This document shows positions 60,686-64,000 of a stretch of 64,000 nt of DNA, piece by piece. The notes beneath the pieces were generated by a model. It made no database searches, had not been told where the DNA came from, and worked only from the letters and a program-made list of their open reading frames with translations. The position numbers were made by a program, and so were the translations under genes. Position 1 is the first letter of the stretch; each line of letters opens with the position of its first letter. The DNA comes from Agaricicola taiwanensis (lineage in GTDB: Bacteria; Pseudomonadota; Alphaproteobacteria; Rhizobiales; Methylopilaceae), in assembly GCF_014635245.1 (NCBI RefSeq), contig NZ_BMCP01000003.1:124001-188000 (forward strand), written 5' to 3'.

Positions 60686-61549
60686 TCACCCCAGAAGACT
60701 GAAGGCGAACCGGACGCAGACGAGGAGCAGGAAAATACCGAATGCCACCTCCAGCCGGCGCTTGGAGAGCCGATGCGTGATGCGCGCGCCGACCGGAGCC
60801 ATCCACGTGCTGGTGGGAATGAACAGTACGAGCCCCAGGAGCGACACGTAGCCCAGAGCCAGCGGCGGCTGGAAGGCGCTTACGGTGGGATAATCGGCCA
60901 TATGCGGCCAACCGGCATAGATATAGCCGAGTGTGCCTGGGATGGAGATGAGAATGCCCAGCCCCGACGACGTCGCGATCGCCTGATGGATCGGCCGATT
61001 GTAGAAGGTCATGAACAGGTTCGAGAGCTGGCCGCCGCCGATGCCCATCAGTGCAGACAAAATGCCGATAATCCCGCCATAGCCCACCATGATCGGCTTT
61101 GCCGGCATGTCGAGGCCCAAGCGCCACGTGTCCTTACCAAAGAGCAAGCGGATTGCCGAAATGCCGGCCACGATGACGAAGACCGCTTTGAACAGATCGG
61201 CCGGGGCGTAGCGTGCGATGACGCTGCCGATGAAGACGCCGAGCACCACGGGAACGGCCCAGACGCGCAGGATCGTCATGTCGACCGCGCCTTTTGCCTT
61301 GTGAGCGTTGAAGGAGCGGATAGAGGTCGGAATGATGACGGCAAGCGATGTGCCGACACAAAGCGGCATGCGTACTTCCTCTGGCACTTCCAGGATGCGG
61401 AAGAGCTCGTAGAGGATCGGCACGGCCACTGCGCCGCCGCCGACGCCGAACACGCCCGCGAGCAGGCCGGTGATCGCGCCGGCGACCAGCAGCGATACCA
61501 GGAGCCAGGCAAGATCGAACAGAGGTATGCCAAACATCGGAAAGTCCAT
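60686..61549 (-). CDS. TauE/SafE-family sulfite or anion exporter
   Basis: A membrane protein of 287 residues with about eight helices in two repeats. The conserved motifs are GAITGLLAGVFGVGGGAVAVPI (first repeat) and VGYGGIIGILSALMGIGGGQLS (second repeat); the GxGGG turns are the hallmark of TauE/SafE proteins that move sulfite, sulfoacetate or related anions. ATG 61549 is used, but the ribosome site is poor and the start is uncertain. It is downstream of the gamma-glutamyltransferase gene by 231 bp. Export of sulfite formed from cysteine breakdown would fit its neighbours. Confidence 0.87.
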   Translation of the reverse strand: MDFPMFGIPLFDLAWLLVSLLVAGAITGLLAGVFGVGGGAVAVPILYELFRILEVPEEVRMPLCVGTSLAVIIPTSIRSFNAHKAKGAVDMTILRVWAVPVVLGVFIGSVIARYAPADLFKAVFVIVAGISAIRLLFGKDTWRLGLDMPAKPIMVGYGGIIGILSALMGIGGGQLSNLFMTFYNRPIHQAIATSSGLGILISIPGTLGYIYAGWPHMADYPTVSAFQPPLALGYVSLLGLVLFIPTSTWMAPVGARITHRLSKRRLEVAFGIFLLLVCVRFAFSLLG

Positions 61550-61780
61550 CGAAAAAAGGGGAGGGCGCCATGGGCTCGGGACCATCGGCACGTTGCGCTA
61601 TTGTGGGGGGGTTAGGCTTCGGTTGGGCTCGCAGCCTTGCTGTTCCTGGTATTCATGCGCCTCTCATTGATCCAGGACTGGCCCGTGATACCACCGGAGG
61701 GCGCGGTGGCGCCGGATGGCACCCCCGCGCCGGCGGGCAGGATCCCTGGCGATGATCAACCAAGCCATGATCCGCACTCC

Positions 61781-63574
61781 TCAGCGGCCAACTGCATAGG
61801 CCTGCATCAAGCGCGGCGTTGCGGCGCCGTGCAGCAGTCCGTCCTTGTCGCGGCTGGCGGCCACGAGGCGTCCCACCGTCCAGGCGGGCGCCACTTCGAG
61901 GTCATGACCGCGGGCGCGCAGATCGTCGAGCACCTCCGTGCCAAAGGTTTCTTCAGCCATGAGATGGCCGGGCTTCTGTTCGCGCGGATAGAAGGAAGAG
62001 GGGAAATGCGCGGTGTGCGACATCGGCTGGTCGATGGCTTCCTGCAAGCTCAGGCCGTGGTGGGCATGGCGTAGGAAGAGAAGAAGCTGCCACTGCTCCT
62101 GCTGGTCGCCGCCTGGGGAACCGAAGACCATGTATGGCTCGCCGTCCTTTTCAGCGAGGGTCGGCGTGAGCGTGGTGCGCGGACGCTTGCCTGGGGCGAG
62201 ACTGGCCGGCAGGCCTTCTTCGAGCCAAAACATTTGAGCGCGGGAGTTGAGCATGAAGCCCAGTTCAGGGATGGCGGGAGAGGATTGCAGCCAGCCGCCG
62301 GACGGCATTGCCGCGATCATGTTACCGAAGCGGTCGACCACGTCGATATGCACCGTGTCGCCGCGTCGCGCCGAGCGCATGGAGGCCAGCGTCGGCTCTC
62401 CGTCCGACACCTCACGGTTTGTCGTCGAGAGATTGTGCAGGACCTCGAGGGTGCGCTCCACCTGAGTTTCGTATCCCTCGATGCGGCCAGGCCGCAGCTC
62501 AAACGATGCCTTGCCGGTGATGAGCTTGCGTCGCTCGTCGTTATAGGCATCCGACAGCAGGGACTCGATCGGAACGTCGACGAAGTCAGGATCCCCATAA
62601 TAGGCTTCACGGTCGGCAAAGGCGAGTTTCTTGGCCTCTGTGATGGTGTGGATGAACTCGGCGCTGGTCGGTCCCATGGCGGGAAGATCGAAGCCCTTCA
62701 GAAGCGCCAGCATCTGCAGGAAAACCGGGCCTTGCCCCCAGGGCCTGATCTTGTTGACCCTGTAGTTGTGATAGTCATAGGTCTGCGGCACGTCATAGGT
62801 GGCGGACCACTTCGCCATGTCGTCCGAGGTAAGCACGCCGCGATGGCGTGAGCCGCTCTGGTCCATAACCTCGGTCCTGCGGACGAAGGCATCAATGGCC
62901 TCGGCCACGAAGCCCTTGTAGAAGGCGTCACGTGCCGCTTCAATCTGCGCCTCGCGGTCGTTTCCTTTGGCCTCACCCTCGCGAATGATGCGCTTCCAAG
63001 TACTGGCCAGTTGCGGGTTTCGAAAAAGTGCGCGGGGCTTGGGCGGCTCGCCGCCGGGCAGGAACACCGCGGCGGAAGTTGGCCATTCAGTTTTGAAGAA
63101 CTCCTTCAGGCCCTTTATGGTGTCGGACACGCGGGGCAGCAGCGGATGGCCTTTCTCGGCATAATAGATCGCGGGTTCCAGCACTTCTCTCAATGAGAGA
63201 AGCCCATGGTCCCGCAGCAGCAGCATCCAGGCGTCGAACGCACCGGGGATTACAGTCGCCAGCATGCCGTTGCCGGGAATGAGCTTGAGGCCTTCATTCT
63301 TGTAGTGATCGATGGTGGCGCCCCTCGGCGCGCTGCCTTGCCCGCACAGCACCTCAACCTTCTTGCTCCTGGCCGAATAGAACACCGCCGGAACATCACC
63401 GCACGGGCCTACCAGGTGCGGCTCAACGACCTGAAGTACGAAAGCGGCAGCCACGCAGGCATCAAAGGCATTGCCGCCTTTTTCGAGCATCGACATGCCG
63501 GATGCCGAGGCTAGCCAATGGGTCGAGGTGACGATGCCGAAGGTGCCGAGAATCTCAGGTCGAGTTGTAAACAT
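61781..63574 (-). CDS. Gamma-glutamyltransferase family protein
   Basis: An N-terminal-nucleophile hydrolase of 597 residues that releases the gamma-glutamyl group of glutathione and related peptides. The self-cleavage and catalytic Thr is expected at T407 in GDTVHIDVVDRFGNM. Other motifs are SMLEKGGNAFDACVAAAFVL and SSPAIPELGFMLNSRAQMF with MVFGSPGGDQQ near the C-terminus. There is no signal peptide, unlike the periplasmic enzyme of enteric bacteria, so it probably works in the cytosol. A peptide ABC transporter gene lies 26 bp upstream in the same direction. It may also act on other gamma-glutamyl or acyl substrates. Confidence 0.9.
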   Translation of the reverse strand: MFTTRPEILGTFGIVTSTHWLASASGMSMLEKGGNAFDACVAAAFVLQVVEPHLVGPCGDVPAVFYSARSKKVEVLCGQGSAPRGATIDHYKNEGLKLIPGNGMLATVIPGAFDAWMLLLRDHGLLSLREVLEPAIYYAEKGHPLLPRVSDTIKGLKEFFKTEWPTSAAVFLPGGEPPKPRALFRNPQLASTWKRIIREGEAKGNDREAQIEAARDAFYKGFVAEAIDAFVRRTEVMDQSGSRHRGVLTSDDMAKWSATYDVPQTYDYHNYRVNKIRPWGQGPVFLQMLALLKGFDLPAMGPTSAEFIHTITEAKKLAFADREAYYGDPDFVDVPIESLLSDAYNDERRKLITGKASFELRPGRIEGYETQVERTLEVLHNLSTTNREVSDGEPTLASMRSARRGDTVHIDVVDRFGNMIAAMPSGGWLQSSPAIPELGFMLNSRAQMFWLEEGLPASLAPGKRPRTTLTPTLAEKDGEPYMVFGSPGGDQQEQWQLLLFLRHAHHGLSLQEAIDQPMSHTAHFPSSFYPREQKPGHLMAEETFGTEVLDDLRARGHDLEVAPAWTVGRLVAASRDKDGLLHGAATPRLMQAYAVGR

Positions 63575-63600
63575 GGATCTTTTCCGAAGTTGGCGTGTGT

Positions 63601-64000
63601 TTACTGTTCGCGGGGATCGAGCGCGTCGCGTAAGCCGTCGCCGAGAAGATTGAAGCCGAGCACGATCAGGAAGATGGCCGCGCCGGGGAAGACCGACATC
63701 CAGGGCGCCTGGTCCATGAAATTCTTGGCGGTGTTTAGCATGGAGCCCCAGGAGGGCATCGGCGGTTGCTGTCCCAGGCCGAGGAAAGAAAGGCTCGCCT
63801 CCGCGATGATGGCCATGGCGATGGTGAGTGTGCCTTGAACCAGGATTGGCGGCAGCACGTTGGGGAAAATGTAACGCACCAGGATCCAGAAGTCCGGCAG
63901 ACCTATGGCGCGCGCGCCCTCCACATAGTCCTCCTGCTTGACCGACAGCACCTGTCCGCGGGTGAGGCGGATGAAGATCGGCATAGCGGAGAATCCGATC
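63601..64000 (-). CDS. Peptide ABC transporter permease (DppC/GsiD-like), 5' end outside the window
   Basis: The C-terminal part of a dipeptide/oligopeptide permease. The EAA loop reads YVEGARAIGLPDFWILVRYI, and the following LPPILVQGTLTIAMAIIAEASLSFLGLGQQPP (two runs) and GFNLLGDGLRDALDPRE end are diagnostic of DppC-type subunits. The frame stays open through the right edge, so the start is missing and the ATG at 63984 is internal. It precedes gamma-glutamyltransferase by 26 bp, suggesting import of glutathione or gamma-glutamyl peptides (inference). Confidence 0.9.
   Translation of the reverse strand, partial: IGFSAMPIFIRLTRGQVLSVKQEDYVEGARAIGLPDFWILVRYIFPNVLPPILVQGTLTIAMAIIAEASLSFLGLGQQPPMPSWGSMLNTAKNFMDQAPWMSVFPGAAIFLIVLGFNLLGDGLRDALDPREQ

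Noticed and set aside
1-64000. CRISPR arrays, tRNA or rRNA genes, intact insertion sequences, phage genes.
   Set aside because: No regularly spaced repeats, transposase, integrase or ribosomal RNA-like sequence was seen. I cannot exclude a tRNA on visual reading alone; a covariance-model scan would decide.

Overview
The window reads as a high-G+C alphaproteobacterial chromosome, most likely of the Hyphomicrobiales (rhizobial) type. Signs of this are the C-P lyase operon order with a DUF1045 gene, a ROSE-type RNA thermometer and RpoH-like promoter in front of a small heat-shock gene, an Irr/ICE-like box before a siderophore receptor, an NDUFS4-type complex I accessory gene, and a DUF2218-type siderophore-interacting protein. 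I could not assign genus or species. I saw no rRNA, tRNA, CRISPR array or intact insertion sequence.

Layout: 1-7.6 kb holds dispersed metabolic genes (SMP-30 lactonase, metallo-beta-lactamase, serine hydrolase, threonine aldolase, chemoreceptor, upp, cupin). 7.6-14.8 kb is a LysR-controlled catabolic operon: an oxaloacetate-decarboxylase-like lyase, two unusual metallo-beta-lactamase-fold proteins with degraded metal sites, a complete tripartite tricarboxylate transporter and a GlcG/HbpS protein. 14.8-15.9 kb is an Xre/MbcA-RES toxin-antitoxin pair. 15.9-26.6 kb is a full carbon-phosphorus lyase operon, phnG-H-I-J-K-L-C-D-E-DUF1045-M-N, with divergent phnF; the shared upstream region carries a Pho box and a palindromic operator. 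26.7-30.9 kb is an ABC importer of the Fe3+/aminoethylphosphonate type.

31.1-37.8 kb is a terminal oxidase operon (CtaG-like factor, triheme cytochrome c, CoxB with haem c, fused CoxA/CoxC) with a cation exchanger embedded in it. 37.8-40.4 kb holds DUF457, SlyX, two Hsp20 genes and an NDUFS4-like gene. 40.7-48.0 kb is a siderophore uptake locus (TonB receptor, binding protein, two permeases, ATPase, siderophore-interacting flavoprotein). 48.0-55.1 kb contains an LLM flavin enzyme, an MFS exporter with LysR regulator, NRDE, and DUF899 genes facing an unusual two-DNA-binding-domain regulator. 55.2-64.0 kb is entirely on the minus strand and its first part looks A+T-richer: an orphan Tat-exported binding protein, a DsbA-like protein, RraA, glutathione reductase, LysR, TauE/SafE, gamma-glutamyltransferase and the start of a peptide ABC transporter. 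Together these suggest use of glutathione-like peptides or organosulfur compounds.

Common themes are phosphorus scavenging, iron scavenging and import of organic acids. Several operons place a perfect stem-loop directly after the gene for the extracytoplasmic receptor, which would allow the receptor to be made in excess of the membrane parts.
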